This document shows, in pieces, positions 48,630-57,829 of a stretch of 64,000 bases of DNA. This DNA is from Opisthorchis felineus. Taxonomy: Eukaryota > Platyhelminthes > Trematoda > Opisthorchiida > Opisthorchiidae. The notes under the pieces were generated by a model. That model did no database searches. It saw only the letters and a list, made by a program, of their open reading frames with translations, and was not told the origin of the DNA. Each line of letters begins with the position of its first letter. Position 1 is the stretch's first letter. The position numbers were made by a program, and so were the translations under genes. The stretch covers positions 692,715-756,714 of the forward strand of contig SJOL01007456.1 in the NCBI GenBank assembly GCA_004794785.1, given 5' to 3'.

Positions 48630-48925
48630 AGTAACACACTACTCATAAGGTTGCTGAACGCTCTTCGACAGCCTACGACCGGTTTCGCCCTTCTTGGGGC
48701 TCAGCAGGTACGCGCAATCCCCGAGTTTCCGTCAACGTTATGTTCTACTTGAAACCAAATTGCACGAAATTAGCGAAATACACTCATTTGCAAACAAATT
48801 TGGTTTTACGAGAGACTCACCTGAAACCCAGCTGAATATCTTGTCTATGTTTTTAAGCTGGGTTCCCGGTGAGTCTCCCGCAAAACCAAATTGGTTTGCA
48901 AATGAGTGTATTTCGCTAAGGGTGG
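48630..48925. repeat. Hammerhead repeat, fold-back copy
   Basis: The antisense arm begins ACACACTACTCATAAGG, passes the ribozyme (48671-48715), CGTCAACGTTATGTTCTACT, GCACGAAATTAGCGAAATAC and ACGAGAGACTCACCTG. Near 48845-48860 it turns into the sense arm: AGCTGGGTTCCCGGTGAGTC, GCAAAACCAAATTGGTTTGC, AAATGAGTGTATTTCGCT. The family-2 SINE starts immediately after it. Confidence 0.85.
48671..48715 (-). ncRNA. Hammerhead ribozyme, single core mutation
   Basis: All elements are present on the minus strand: stem I strands GCGUAC and GUAGGC (five of six pairs), stem II GCCC/GGGC, GAAA, ACCGGU and GUC. The core reads CUGCUGA, changing conserved A6 to C, which should abolish or strongly reduce cleavage. 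Confidence 0.8.
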
Positions 48926-49135
48926 GCTATATCTTGCCTAAGTTCAAGTTGATTACACTAGTGATCAGCCGTTCGTTCGAACTACTAGCGTAACGGGGCG
49001 TATCGGGGTTCGAGCTTCGTGAGATGCACACTATTGATGATTCTTAATAAGAATCAAGCAACTGTACAGTGCTTCTCGGCTTTTCAGCAGAAACTGGCTT
49101 CAGTGACCGGACGAAATCTCAATTAAAAAGACATC
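48926..49135 (+). repeat. SINE-like repeat, family 2
   Basis: One of the fuller family-2 copies: GGGCTATATCTTGCCTAAGT, TCAAGTTGATTACACTAGTG, GATCAGCCGTTCGTTCGAAC, a B-box-like GGGGTTCGAGCTTC, GATTCTTAATAAGAATCAAG, GTACAGTGCTTCTCGGCTTT and GACGAAATCTCAATTAAAAA. It directly abuts the hammerhead repeat on its left. Confidence 0.7.
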
Positions 49136-50416
49136 ACCGATTGTAACACGTAGCTCGGTTTAACACTGTCTCTTTTCAACGGGACAACCAGGAGTGTCGG
49201 ACACGCTGCGCTCAGCTCTACTGCCCTTCTCCATCTGTTAGGTGCCAAACTAAAAATTTCGTTAGGTGGTACAATTCACACGAACCGCCGTGTCCCTCTG
49301 ATCGTCCTTGTGGTAATAGATAGATTACCTTGTGGGACGGAAGGTTGAATATACCGGGCTTCACTGATGCGAAACAAACAGCTTTTGCACGACGCCTTCT
49401 CTGTCGTCGCAAATCTACCGAAGAAAACATTGCTAGAGAGGCAACCAAGTTTACTGAAAATGAAATTTCTGTGGGTAATAAGTATGAGTAAATAAATAAT
49501 AAGTAATAGATAAATAAATAAATAAATAAATAAGTGAGGATATTCTGTTAGTTTTAAGTAGACAATCAAACTGATGATTCCCATATCTTATTACATTTTC
49601 GGACACAATATGCTTACCAAGTACTTTAGGTCAGTAGGCGAACGTCTGTTGTGCTCACTTCCATCCCCACAATAATCTTGATGAGAACCCTAACAATGCC
49701 GACAATAATTTATTAGAGGGTCCGTGAGCGGTAGCGTGTGCGAAAATATCTCTCTTTGTTCCACCTGCGAACAAAAATTTGGCGACGACCTGATTAGACC
49801 GGTTCAAGCATGATAAACTATTTTTGCTATGGTAGTTTAAAACCATAACTGTTACGAAGAGTGCTGACTCCTAATAGCACTCGAACGTGCAGCATAGTAC
49901 TGTTTACACTAAAATCCGTTACGACAGTTTCCAAAATTTGCATGTATTAAACTGAAAGCCGTCAATAGCTGGGTTTTCTAAATTCTAAAACCAACTGACC
50001 TTGAGCACATTTGGCCTTAGTAGGGCATCGGTGAAGTTTTACTTTAGGCCGGGGCACGCCGCGTAAAAAGACTTCCGTGTTTGAGCAAAGATAATCTAGT
50101 GGATGTTTTTTCCGCACTGAGCCTCACCTAATTATGATTATAAGGAGCAACTTTAAGTTGGATCAACAAAGGGCTGTCTCTTTTGCTTTGCCGACATTTG
50201 TGTGCCTGTCATGAATGATATCGACCCGATACCGATCACACTTGGTAATTCATAAGAAAAACACCGTAAATAGTTGTGCAAACGCGCGATCTTCGCTTAG
50301 TTGCAAGTGAATGAGCATGTGCAATTCTGCTCACATATGTGTAAACAAAGACGACAGAAACGAGGGACAAGATTGTTAGTTATCCTGGGATGATGAAAAC
50401 GAAGAAAATGTCGAAT
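49136..50416. other. No gene recognised; (TAAA)n at 49489-49533
   Basis: A TAAA/AATA microsatellite lies at 49489-49533. Short frames only elsewhere. Confidence 0.5.
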
Positions 50417-50429
50417 AGTCAGTCCTCTG
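50417..50429. repeat. Target-site duplication, left copy
   Basis: AGTCAGTCCTCTG is repeated exactly at 51568-51580. The bases just outside differ, so the match stops at 13 bp. Confidence 0.75.
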
Positions 50430-51567
50430 GTCGTTGGCTTGTTCGCTGAGCTGGGCAATTTGATTGCAAACGTTTCATCACCAATCGAGGTGACATCATC
50501 AGTGCGTTATTGGGGAGCGTAGTGGTGCGTAGCGGTGGGTTGGTGGTTGTGCGTTGAGTAGTGTTGCGTGTGTGTTAATATACGTGCTGCTAGCTGGGGC
50601 TGACCTTTGACCGCGATTAGTTGTTCGGTCGAGCGGTTCCATTGGTTGCTCCGTTATCTTGTGTCCTCATTCGTCGGTGCCCATGTGACCTTTGAGCTTG
50701 GCACCCCCTGTCGTCGTACTCCGGTCGATGCTGGAGTGAGTGACCTTTGCCTTTGGCCCTTCCGAGTTCCGGCTTGTGACCTTTATTGATCCGACTCCAA
50801 GGAGTTCCTTGTTTCTTTGTTTGCGAATCCAATATTTGGTTCTCCTTGAGTATTCCGGTTGAGATGTTGGTCCTTTGCCCGTAGAGGCGCGTAAATTGGA
50901 TCCAGTTCGATGCACCGGTTGATCGAATCCGCCGTGGAGTACCATGCTTCCAGAAATTCTCTTCCGTGTCTCGTGTCTCCGTGTGCCAAAATTTTCGCGT
51001 TTTCCAGATTGAATTTGTGGCCTTCTTGGTCTTCGTGTATGGATATCAAGGATAGAGGGTCATGTCTCCTGACAGCCGCCTTGTGTTCCTTTATTCGTGT
51101 GCCTAATTTCCTCCCAGTTTGTCCAACGTAGAATTTGTTGCAGTTGCTGCAGTTGATTTGGTATATCACATTGTTACTCTTGGTTTTGTCTCGATTGTCC
51201 TTCGGTCTTGAGATTAGTTTCCTTAGGGTGGCATTCGGTTTGTGAGCGACGAGAATTCCTTTTTGAGCCAATAATCTGGTTGCGAGTTCCGATATATTCT
51301 TGATGTAAGGCAGAACTACCCGTCTGGTGGCTTGTTCCTGCTGTTGCTGTTGTTGAGATGTCTTCTTTTTCAAGCTTCTCCTGATAAAATTCCTTGGATA
51401 TCCGTTGTTCTGGAATACTCTGAATAGATGGTTTTCTTCCTTCTTCCGTAGTTCTGATGATGTCACCTCGATTGGTGATGAAACGTTTGCAATCAAATTG
51501 CCCAGCTCAGCGAACAAGCCAACGACCATCTACGCTACCTGAGCTACCAACATTTTCCTCTATAGAA
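50430..51567 (-). mobile_element. Penelope-like retroelement, 5'-truncated, with inverted termini
   Basis: About 1.14 kb of inserted DNA is bounded by the 13-bp direct repeat AGTCAGTCCTCTG at 50417-50429 and 51568-51580, a probable target-site duplication. The ends carry a roughly 75-bp inverted repeat: 50431-50504 reads TCGTTGGCTTGTTCGCTGAG onward and 51457-51526 is its reverse complement. On the minus strand the order is inverted arm, the tail of the Penelope polyprotein, about 280 bp of non-coding sequence, and the terminal arm. The reverse transcriptase palm and fingers are missing, so the copy is not autonomous. This arrangement, with a truncated 5' end joined to an inverted terminal arm, is usual for this class. 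Confidence 0.85.
50783..51529 (-). CDS. Penelope-like element polyprotein, C-terminal part with GIY-YIG endonuclease
   Basis: The 248-codon frame ends at a stop at 50783. Residues 1-25 are a read-through of the inverted terminal arm and are not part of the original protein. Residues 40-110 match the end of the Penelope reverse transcriptase and its linker (NNGYPRNFI, a Gln run at 59-66, VLPYIKNISE at 72-81, a TLRKLISRPKD block at 101-111). Residues 121-160 form the GIY-YIG nuclease core: VIYQINCSNCNKFYVGQTGR, with a CxxC pair, then KLGTRIKEHK; a downstream histidine and REFLEAWYS complete the domain, and the conserved glutamate lies in REFLEAW. The nuclease would nick DNA to prime integration. 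No stop interrupts the domain, so this copy seems relatively young. It cannot move alone because the reverse transcriptase is missing. Whether it is transcribed is not known. Confidence 0.9.
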   Translation of the reverse strand: MVVGLFAELGNLIANVSSPIEVTSSELRKKEENHLFRVFQNNGYPRNFIRRSLKKKTSQQQQQQEQATRRVVLPYIKNISELATRLLAQKGILVAHKPNATLRKLISRPKDNRDKTKSNNVIYQINCSNCNKFYVGQTGRKLGTRIKEHKAAVRRHDPLSLISIHEDQEGHKFNLENAKILAHGDTRHGREFLEAWYSTADSINRCIELDPIYAPLRAKDQHLNRNTQGEPNIGFANKETRNSLESDQ

Positions 51568-51580
51568 AGTCAGTCCTCTG
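51568..51580. repeat. Target-site duplication, right copy
   Basis: AGTCAGTCCTCTG, identical to 50417-50429. Confidence 0.75.
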
Positions 51581-51794
51581 TTAGAGTAGTGATCAGACCG
51601 GTGTCACTTCACCCTACTTCAGTTGTCCGACATACTTCCCATAATGATGATTCTAAGGCAGTATTTTTCTTCAAACTCCTGAAAGATTAAGTAAACTAGT
51701 CATCTATTCATAAGACTGTCAACAGCCGCTAAAGGTCCTTTATCTGTTCTCACTAAGGAACTCATGAAAAGATGTTAGACGTATTGGTCATCCA
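51581..51794. other. No gene recognised
   Basis: Short spacer with no recognisable feature. Confidence 0.4.
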
Positions 51795-51890
51795 TCAGGT
51801 GGCTGTTGATCTGTTCGCCGAGCTTGTCAATTAACTTGCAAACTTTTCGTCGTCAAACGAGGAGGCATCAGCAGTGGTGCTACCAATATT
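51795..51890. repeat. Penelope-like terminus, solo copy
   Basis: AGGTGGCTGTTGATCTGTTC, GCCGAGCTTGTCAATTAACT, TGCAAACTTTTCGTCGTCAA, ACGAGGAGGCATCAGCAGTG. It is a single arm in the plus orientation, of a subfamily that begins GTGGCTGTTGATCTGTTC rather than GTCGTTGGCTTGTTC. Confidence 0.65.
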
Positions 51891-52663
51891 TCAACACAAT
51901 GCCATATATTATACTTTCCGATTAACGTGTTTATAATATTGCGAAGGAAACTTTTAGTTTTTGTCAAGAGGTAGATGTCACTAGGAAGATACTGTTGATA
52001 GGATATTACTTAGAACCAGCTTGCACACCGTAAACACCAACCTGTTCTGTGAGATTAAAGAGACTTAACGTATCTCTCACCTGGTTTTCTGGCACGATAC
52101 TGCAGCTTTGTCAGGCATCCACTGAGGATTCCTGGCTAAACTAGGTTTCATGTATCCTGAAGAACAACCCTAGAAATACAACGTTAAGGTAGGATCAGTG
52201 TAATTTGTACTTGTGTTTGACCCCCTGTGTTGTGTGCGGCTGAGCGTGTGAAGATGATGACAGCTCTCTGGTCAGGGTTATTCTATCCGGTAAGCAAAAT
52301 GCACATTTTGGACGCTCATGATTCGCCAGTCTACTTAGATACGTCGTTTTGATCTTGCGGACTTGGAAGAACAAGTTAGGTCAGATGCCCATAGTGGTTA
52401 CTGCAACGAACTTGAGTCTTCCAAGGAATCCGACTACTGTAGAGTCGCCTATTTTGAAGCTCCTTCGTATGGAACATTAGGACCAGCATGCTCGTTCTTC
52501 ACACTATGTTTCTTTCGATAGTGCGTACCGGCAAAAACTGTTTATCCTGAGTCTACCTCAACGAGTTTGAACGTACTTACATGCGGATAGCTGGATAAAA
52601 GCCATTCTGTATGTCTCTGGTCGACCAAGAGTGACACCCGGTGCAGCCAGCCGCGGCAGATCT
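51891..52663. other. No gene recognised
   Basis: Nothing supported on either strand. Confidence 0.45.
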
Positions 52664-52760
52664 AGACCAGGTGGCTGTTGATCTGTTAGCTGAGTTTGGC
52701 AATTGATTTGCAAACCTTTCGTCACCATACGAGGAAATATCATCAGTGCGCAGTTGCGTG
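52664..52760. repeat. Penelope-like terminus, solo copy
   Basis: GACCAGGTGGCTGTTGATCT, GTTAGCTGAGTTTGGCAATT, GATTTGCAAACCTTTCGTCA, CCATACGAGGAAATATCATC, AGTGCGCAGTTGCGTGGG. It has the same orientation as the copy at 51795; the stem II-like GGTGAC and the CUGAUGA equivalent are on the minus strand. Confidence 0.7.
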
Positions 52761-53124
52761 GGTAATTCCTCTTTGTCCGCGTGCATTTATATGGCATTTG
52801 AAGATTATCTATTTCTCTTAACGTGACTGGCTAGACGGGAGACATCATTTTCGTGAATTAATTGGTCCATTCAACTTTCCAATTAACTTTGAGCGATTTT
52901 GTAGGTGGTAAATGGTTAAATGGGATGGACGGTAGGATTGAAGTTTACATTTGTTCGTCACTTTTTATTAATAAAGAATGAGGTTAGAAGCAAAATACTT
53001 GTCCGTCTTTCTGTTGAGTGATTAGGAGCTGCATAGAGCTGTATACATACGGTTCCGGTTCAAAAACTTGTTTAGAAGGCCGGTACTTCGGGAATGGCCC
53101 AAATGGGCTAGGAGGCTTTAGCTA
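52761..53124. other. No gene recognised
   Basis: A/T-rich, short frames only. Confidence 0.45.
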
Positions 53125-53400
53125 TCAGTTGCGGTCAATCCAGCAATAAACTGTTATTTGTAGAACAACGGCGAGTGCACGAAACCTGGCCGTGTACGCC
53201 CACAAGGAACCTGAACATTTCTGCCTCAGACACAGTTGCCCATTGACGGCGATGCATGTAGATACATACAGTTTGATCACACTTCGGTCGAACCGCAAGC
53301 ACCGGACTTTCACGTCTTCCGGCGCGAACGTAAAAGCAACAGATTCAGTTGGAGCAGTGGGAAACAAACGTGATCCATACAACCTGAAAAGTTCAAATGA
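53125..53400 (-). CDS. Candidate coding exon, unknown gene
   Basis: A minus-strand acceptor (CATTTGAACTTTTCAG) is followed by a frame open for about 90 codons to a stop at 53125. It reads LYGSRLFPTAPTESVAFTFA, then EDVKVRCLRFDRSVIKLYVS, TCIAVNGQLCLRQKCSGSLW. A possible donor (GGCCAG/GTTTCG) lies about 60 bases before the stop. The composition is protein-like, with five cysteines, but no family is recognised and no partner exon is assigned. A plus-strand frame of 76 codons overlaps it and is less convincing. Confidence 0.3.
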   Translation of the reverse strand, partial: SFELFRLYGSRLFPTAPTESVAFTFAPEDVKVRCLRFDRSVIKLYVSTCIAVNGQLCLRQKCSGSLWAYTARFRALAVVLQITVYCWIDRN

Positions 53401-53409
53401 TCGCAAGAT

Positions 53410-55200
53410 GAGGATAATTTAGTTTAGTCGTTAGGGCTCGGGACAAAATGTAGCAAGTGTGTCCTTGAAAAAGGCTCTTTTATTTGTTAACAGTTAACCG
53501 ATTGCTACTCACATATGTGTTAATCTGGTCTACCCTCAAAAAAATGTGAAGTAAAGCTTGCTTAATTTAAGAACTCTGTATAAATGCGGATATCGATCAT
53601 ATGGTCCTACTTTGCGCATAACTGAACTGGTTGTCTAAAGGATATGATGGGAGTAGTATCCACGACTTACAAAACGATGTTAATTTTTATCTTAAAGTAC
53701 ACTAGAAACATGTACTTTTGATGTGTGGAAGAACAACCGCCCTCCTACTGGTTGAATCAGACCACCACTATAAGATCAAGCAGAAACTTCTCGCATAAGC
53801 CGTTTCTTGAGTGATACGAATACAGCACGTGTTACGCAATTCAAGCTTTCACACAGGAACGATGGAAGTAAAAAAGCTGCACTTGAAAACTGAGTATGTG
53901 TTAAAAACTCAGCAGGGAGGTAGATGAATCAACGTGTGAACAACTGAGTACGCAAAAGCCATCAATCGATACTCTTAGATTGAAAAGTCGGTGGTAGAGT
54001 ACGTCGACACATCTTTCACATCACCGTTAGTAGAAGCAAATAACCACTAGTGATTACGGGTGTTTAAGTGGGACACAGAAAGGCAGAAAAGCAGAGAGGG
54101 TAAAAAGTTTCTCATGTGTGCCCATCTGAGCCAGCAGTTTTGGGTTGGGTAAAACATATGGTTATGCGCAGAGGTGTGGGTTGTATTTAGCCCAAGAACT
54201 TGGGCAACCTGATATTAAGCCAGAAAATGGCTTCATCCCTGAACCGGGTGGAAATAGGATGGAAACACCTGAGGTTATGTTAGATCGTCCATGCGCATTT
54301 ACAGGACCTACGCAACCGATGTCCCCTAAACAGTGTTTGGAGTGAGCGCTTGTTAGTGGTCTCAGTCTAAGCAATCTTTTGTTTGAGTGTATTTCGCGAG
54401 TCTTTTGTGTAATTCTATCGAAATCACAAATCAACTCCTGGTTGATCACCAATGCAGAGAAATTGCCCGTGAAAGCACGTGATTGGTCGGCTTTATCGAC
54501 AGTTTTGATACAGTAGCTTTTCTTTAAAAACTAGCGCGCGCCTTCCTGTAATGGATTACCTGCTAACATTAATCGGTGTCACTCGCCCCGCAGCTTCGTT
54601 CGCACCAGGTGCCCGGTCAACGAATTTAACACCAGGACTCAGCTAAAGAAGGTATATCGATCACTCCTCTCCGGTCAGCTTGACCGGACTGAGCACGGCT
54701 CAGATAGGCTAATCAACTGAACAGTCTTAGAAAGCATGATTCAAAACTGCCCATTTACCTGTTATCGTTCAATTGATCAAACTACCTAGCGAAAATTGGG
54801 TATGAGCATAGTCACTGGGCTGATTTTGTTTTGTTTTGCATAACATACCTTTCTGGCGCGTTAATATTCCTTTATATGTTTTCTTAACCAAAAAAAGTGC
54901 TGGGGAAAAACATCCCTACGTCGACCATACTGTATTTGATTATTCTGACATGAGCAAGCTTATTGAGATAGCAAGTTGGACCAATTGGACATGAATCAAC
55001 TTGCTCTGAAGGCTTCTTGTATCTGTCTTGACAGAAATGTCAGTCGTTTTGAGGAACCGAACGAAGGCCTAGATACGAAAGCAAATCGAAACAGTAAACC
55101 AGCCAGTTGATGGGCCTTGAAGGCAGTTCACGTGTCTTCTCGAACATAACTAGCCCATCAGTGACCGGACTTTCGAGAAACAGGAATGGCTGCCTGGACG
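53410..55200. other. No gene recognised
   Basis: Frames at 54145-54345 (plus) and 54162-54452 (minus) overlap and carry nothing recognisable. Confidence 0.45.
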
Positions 55201-55202
55201 TG

Positions 55203-55425
55203 ACATACTACTCATAAGGTTGCTGAAAACTCTTCGATAGCTTACGACCGGTTCTGCCGTTCTTCGGGGTCATCAATTGGGCACAGTCCCCGAGTTCCCG
55301 TCAACCTTATGTTCTGCTTGAACCCAAATTGCACAAAGTTCGCATCAAAAAAAAGTTGGAGATTCAGCTGGGAATCAGGTGAGTCTTATGTGAAAACCAA
55401 ATTGGTAAGCAAATGAGTGTATTTG
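55203..55425. repeat. Hammerhead repeat, fold-back copy
   Basis: Antisense arm: ATACTACTCATAAGGTTGCT, a decayed ribozyme at 55240-55283 (GAAA strand and stem II mutated), CCCGTCAACCTTATGTTCTG, CTTGAACCCAAATTGCACAA. After an A-run near 55348-55356 it becomes sense: GGAGATTCAGCTGGGAATCA, GGTGAGTCTTATGTG, AAACCAAATTGGTAAGCAAA, TGAGTGTATTTGG. Confidence 0.85.
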
Positions 55426-55429
55426 GGGA

Positions 55430-57391
55430 ATGTTGAAAGATATATTGAATATATTGAGGTTACCGTAAAGGTTCAGGAAACTGTGCATAGAGATTACGAT
55501 GCACTATCGCCAAAGAAATGACATATTTTCTGTTCTCTTAGTTGTTCACCAGCGGAATCCAGGACGAATATGCTGTCGTGGTTATTGGACTTTTGGAATA
55601 TAACTTCACTGGAAATCGTTCTCACAACCGTTGTTTTGTTCCGTCATAGAAGGTGAGACAATCTAAGGGTAATAGAGGGGTTTCCTGCAGTCCACTTACC
55701 AACCCAGCATGTTTTACTAAAGAAACATGGCTGGTTGTCTGTTTCCATAGATAACCAGATAAAAGACCGTGACCAGTCCAGGGAAAATTAAGGGAAAAAA
55801 AACAGTCTCGGAGACTGCTAGCTGCATTCGGATTTCCTTCGCTTGAACGCACCAAAACAGGGATAGTTAATCTAAAATATTGCACTGCATTTTACTTTTC
55901 CACACCTGCTGATTCACGGAAGCCTAAAAGGGGTGCCTACGTTTTGAGACAGCCAGGAACAGGCACCTCGCTAGGCTCATGTAAAAATCCACTCAGACCA
56001 GACAAGTGCACAAGTCTCAGTAGCGGATGGTCAATGTTCCGTCACAGTGTGCGACGGAAACAGATGAACCAACCAGCTACCAATACGATCACTTCTGAAG
56101 TTCTTCGGCGGGGAACGTATGCGACAAGCAACCAGGTGATGCAGGACCGGTATGTAAGCGGATAGACAACATGTATGTTTTGGCAAACTCAGCCAGTTAT
56201 CGTTAGCTAGTTTAGGGACTTTGGTAACCTGTCCCCCCCCCCCCCCCGGACGTCGCTTAGAATCTACAAAATGTAGCGATGAAGCTCAATCACGTAGCGC
56301 AACCGACTGAGATGTAACCTGAAGTTCATGTTCAAGACTGAAGTTACTGCAAAGCCATGAAAACTCAAGTACTCAAGTTTAGCTAGGAGAAGTTACAGGG
56401 GTTTTAACCGAATCGCCATATCCCCGCGGTTTCGGTGTTAATCTCGACAGAAGAGATCTTTTCCCTTTTCACTGTCATGTAAGCTGTCAGTCACACCGAT
56501 TTTGCGGCTTATCTAAAACACTCACAAATATATCGATCATCCGGCCTTACCTACTTAGATGTTCAGTCAGTCCAGACAAAAGATTGCTCAAACTAAATGA
56601 CACTCGCTTCCGGTTGAATTTGTCACGTGATGCCCACAGATCACGTCTGTTTTTTACTTTATCCAGTTAAGGTTAAGTGGCAAAACGTGCTGTTTTTGCA
56701 CACTCACACACACTGACTCACGGAGGACGATGTGGATAGATAGTCCATCCCCTCCAGTTCGTACACACACGCACCGCAGTCATTGTGTACGTGCTCTCCA
56801 CCAACAACACACCCAGTGTGGTGTTGAAATTTCGCGCTTCGGATGCATTTTAAGCTTTCCGAAACCATTTAGATGACATTGTTAAATGACACTGTTAGCT
56901 GCTCGACATGTTTTGGACTGTTGTATACCGCATTATTAACGAGATGGCTCCAAAAAGTACTGGAATTCACAAACCTGTTGCTGTTGTCCCGCGTTGAGGT
57001 GCAGGTGACTGACACATTCAGGTTGTAACACGAGCTAGTTGAGTTCCACCCACTGTAAGTCACCAATTCCTAATGAATTATTCAAGACCCGGTTTCGCCA
57101 ACATGAGTAGATAGATCTACCTAAGAATTTGACCTTACCGAGCGCAGGCAGGTTGTCACTGTAGCTAACTGAGCGCTGATTGGATGAAAAGCCGACTGCG
57201 TGCGAACTTGTGTTGAAGGTTTGTCCGATGGTAAATCAAGCAAATTTTGCATCACTGCACTACTTGATGCGATATTCTGTGTAACATATCGTACCTATCG
57301 AAAGGTAAGTATCAATGGACTGGTCTGCGGTTTATGCTCATTGCACACATGGGACTGTGTGGAAAAATTGGTGGCTCTTTACTCGTTGTTG
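55430..57391. other. No gene recognised; C15 homopolymer at 56233-56247
   Basis: A run of 15 C lies at 56233-56247. On the minus strand near 55690-55730 a short open segment ends at a good GTAAGT donor and could be a 39-nt symmetric microexon, but the acceptor is weak. A plus-strand GTAAGT donor at 57305 follows an open frame (57200-57304) without a clear acceptor. Confidence 0.45.
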
Positions 57392-57419
57392 ATCAGGTGA
57401 CTGTTGATTTGTTGTGTAG

Positions 57420-57514
57420 ATAATCCGAGTAGTGAGCGCGGTTCGTTCCGTAACCTTACTATCCCTCATTCGTACGATGGTGCCGAATTAGTCTTTGTTG
57501 AAAGTAGGAAAGCT
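57420..57514 (+). CDS. Candidate internal coding exon, unknown gene
   Basis: A 95-bp stretch lies between TTGATTTGTTGTGTAG and GTAAGT. One frame is open throughout: NPSSERGSFRNLTIPHSYDG, then AELVFVESRKA. The acceptor pyrimidine/T tract is made by a fragment of the Penelope terminus (CAGGTGACTGTTGATTTGTT at 57394-57413), so if the exon is real its acceptor is transposon-derived. Phase does not match the upstream open frame that ends at the 57305 donor. No family is recognised. Confidence 0.25.
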
Positions 57515-57640
57515 GTAAGTCGTGCATGCGGCAAAATAAAACAAACCAATGAGTCAGATTCCTTGCTCCTGGAAATAACAAAACAGCATTCTGCATTGGG
57601 CTTGATTCGGTGTTCCCTTCATCTGAAGCATAAAAAAATT

Positions 57641-57821
57641 GTTCAGCTGTAACGCCCTTTCGGTGCCTAACTGCCGTGCCGCCTGAGGGAAGCACGATGG
57701 CTTGGATACTGCCAGGCTGCCCGAACCTAGACAGGAGAAGTCGAGAGGCGGAGGTTGGGTTCGAACCACGGACCTTCCGGTCAGTAAATTCGCGCTCTAA
57801 CCACTGAGCCATCTCGCCATC
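57641..57821 (-). repeat. tRNA-related SINE, family 1, best copy
   Basis: Minus strand: A box TGGCTCAGTGG (57811-57801), GCGCGAATTTACTGACCGGA, B box GGTTCGAACCC (about 57765-57755), CTCTCGACTTCTCCTGTCTA, GGCAGCCTGGCAGTATCCAA, CCATCGTGCTTCCCTCAGGC, and the end GGGCGTTACAGCTGAAC, followed by an AATT..TTTTTT-type region. Internal Pol III promoter boxes have tRNA spacing. The frames crossing it (up to 117 codons) are translations of the SINE, commonly mis-annotated as protein in fluke genomes. Confidence 0.9.
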
Positions 57822-57829
57822 TGAAATAA

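Noticed and set aside
55690..55730. 39-nt symmetric microexon on the minus strand
   Set aside because: The GTAAGT donor is good, but the acceptor (TCTATGGAAACAG) lacks a pyrimidine tract, and a 39-nt open stretch is uninformative.
57459..57812. A 117-codon minus-strand frame and an overlapping 71-codon frame
   Set aside because: Both are translations of the tRNA-related SINE; A and B boxes explain the sequence better.
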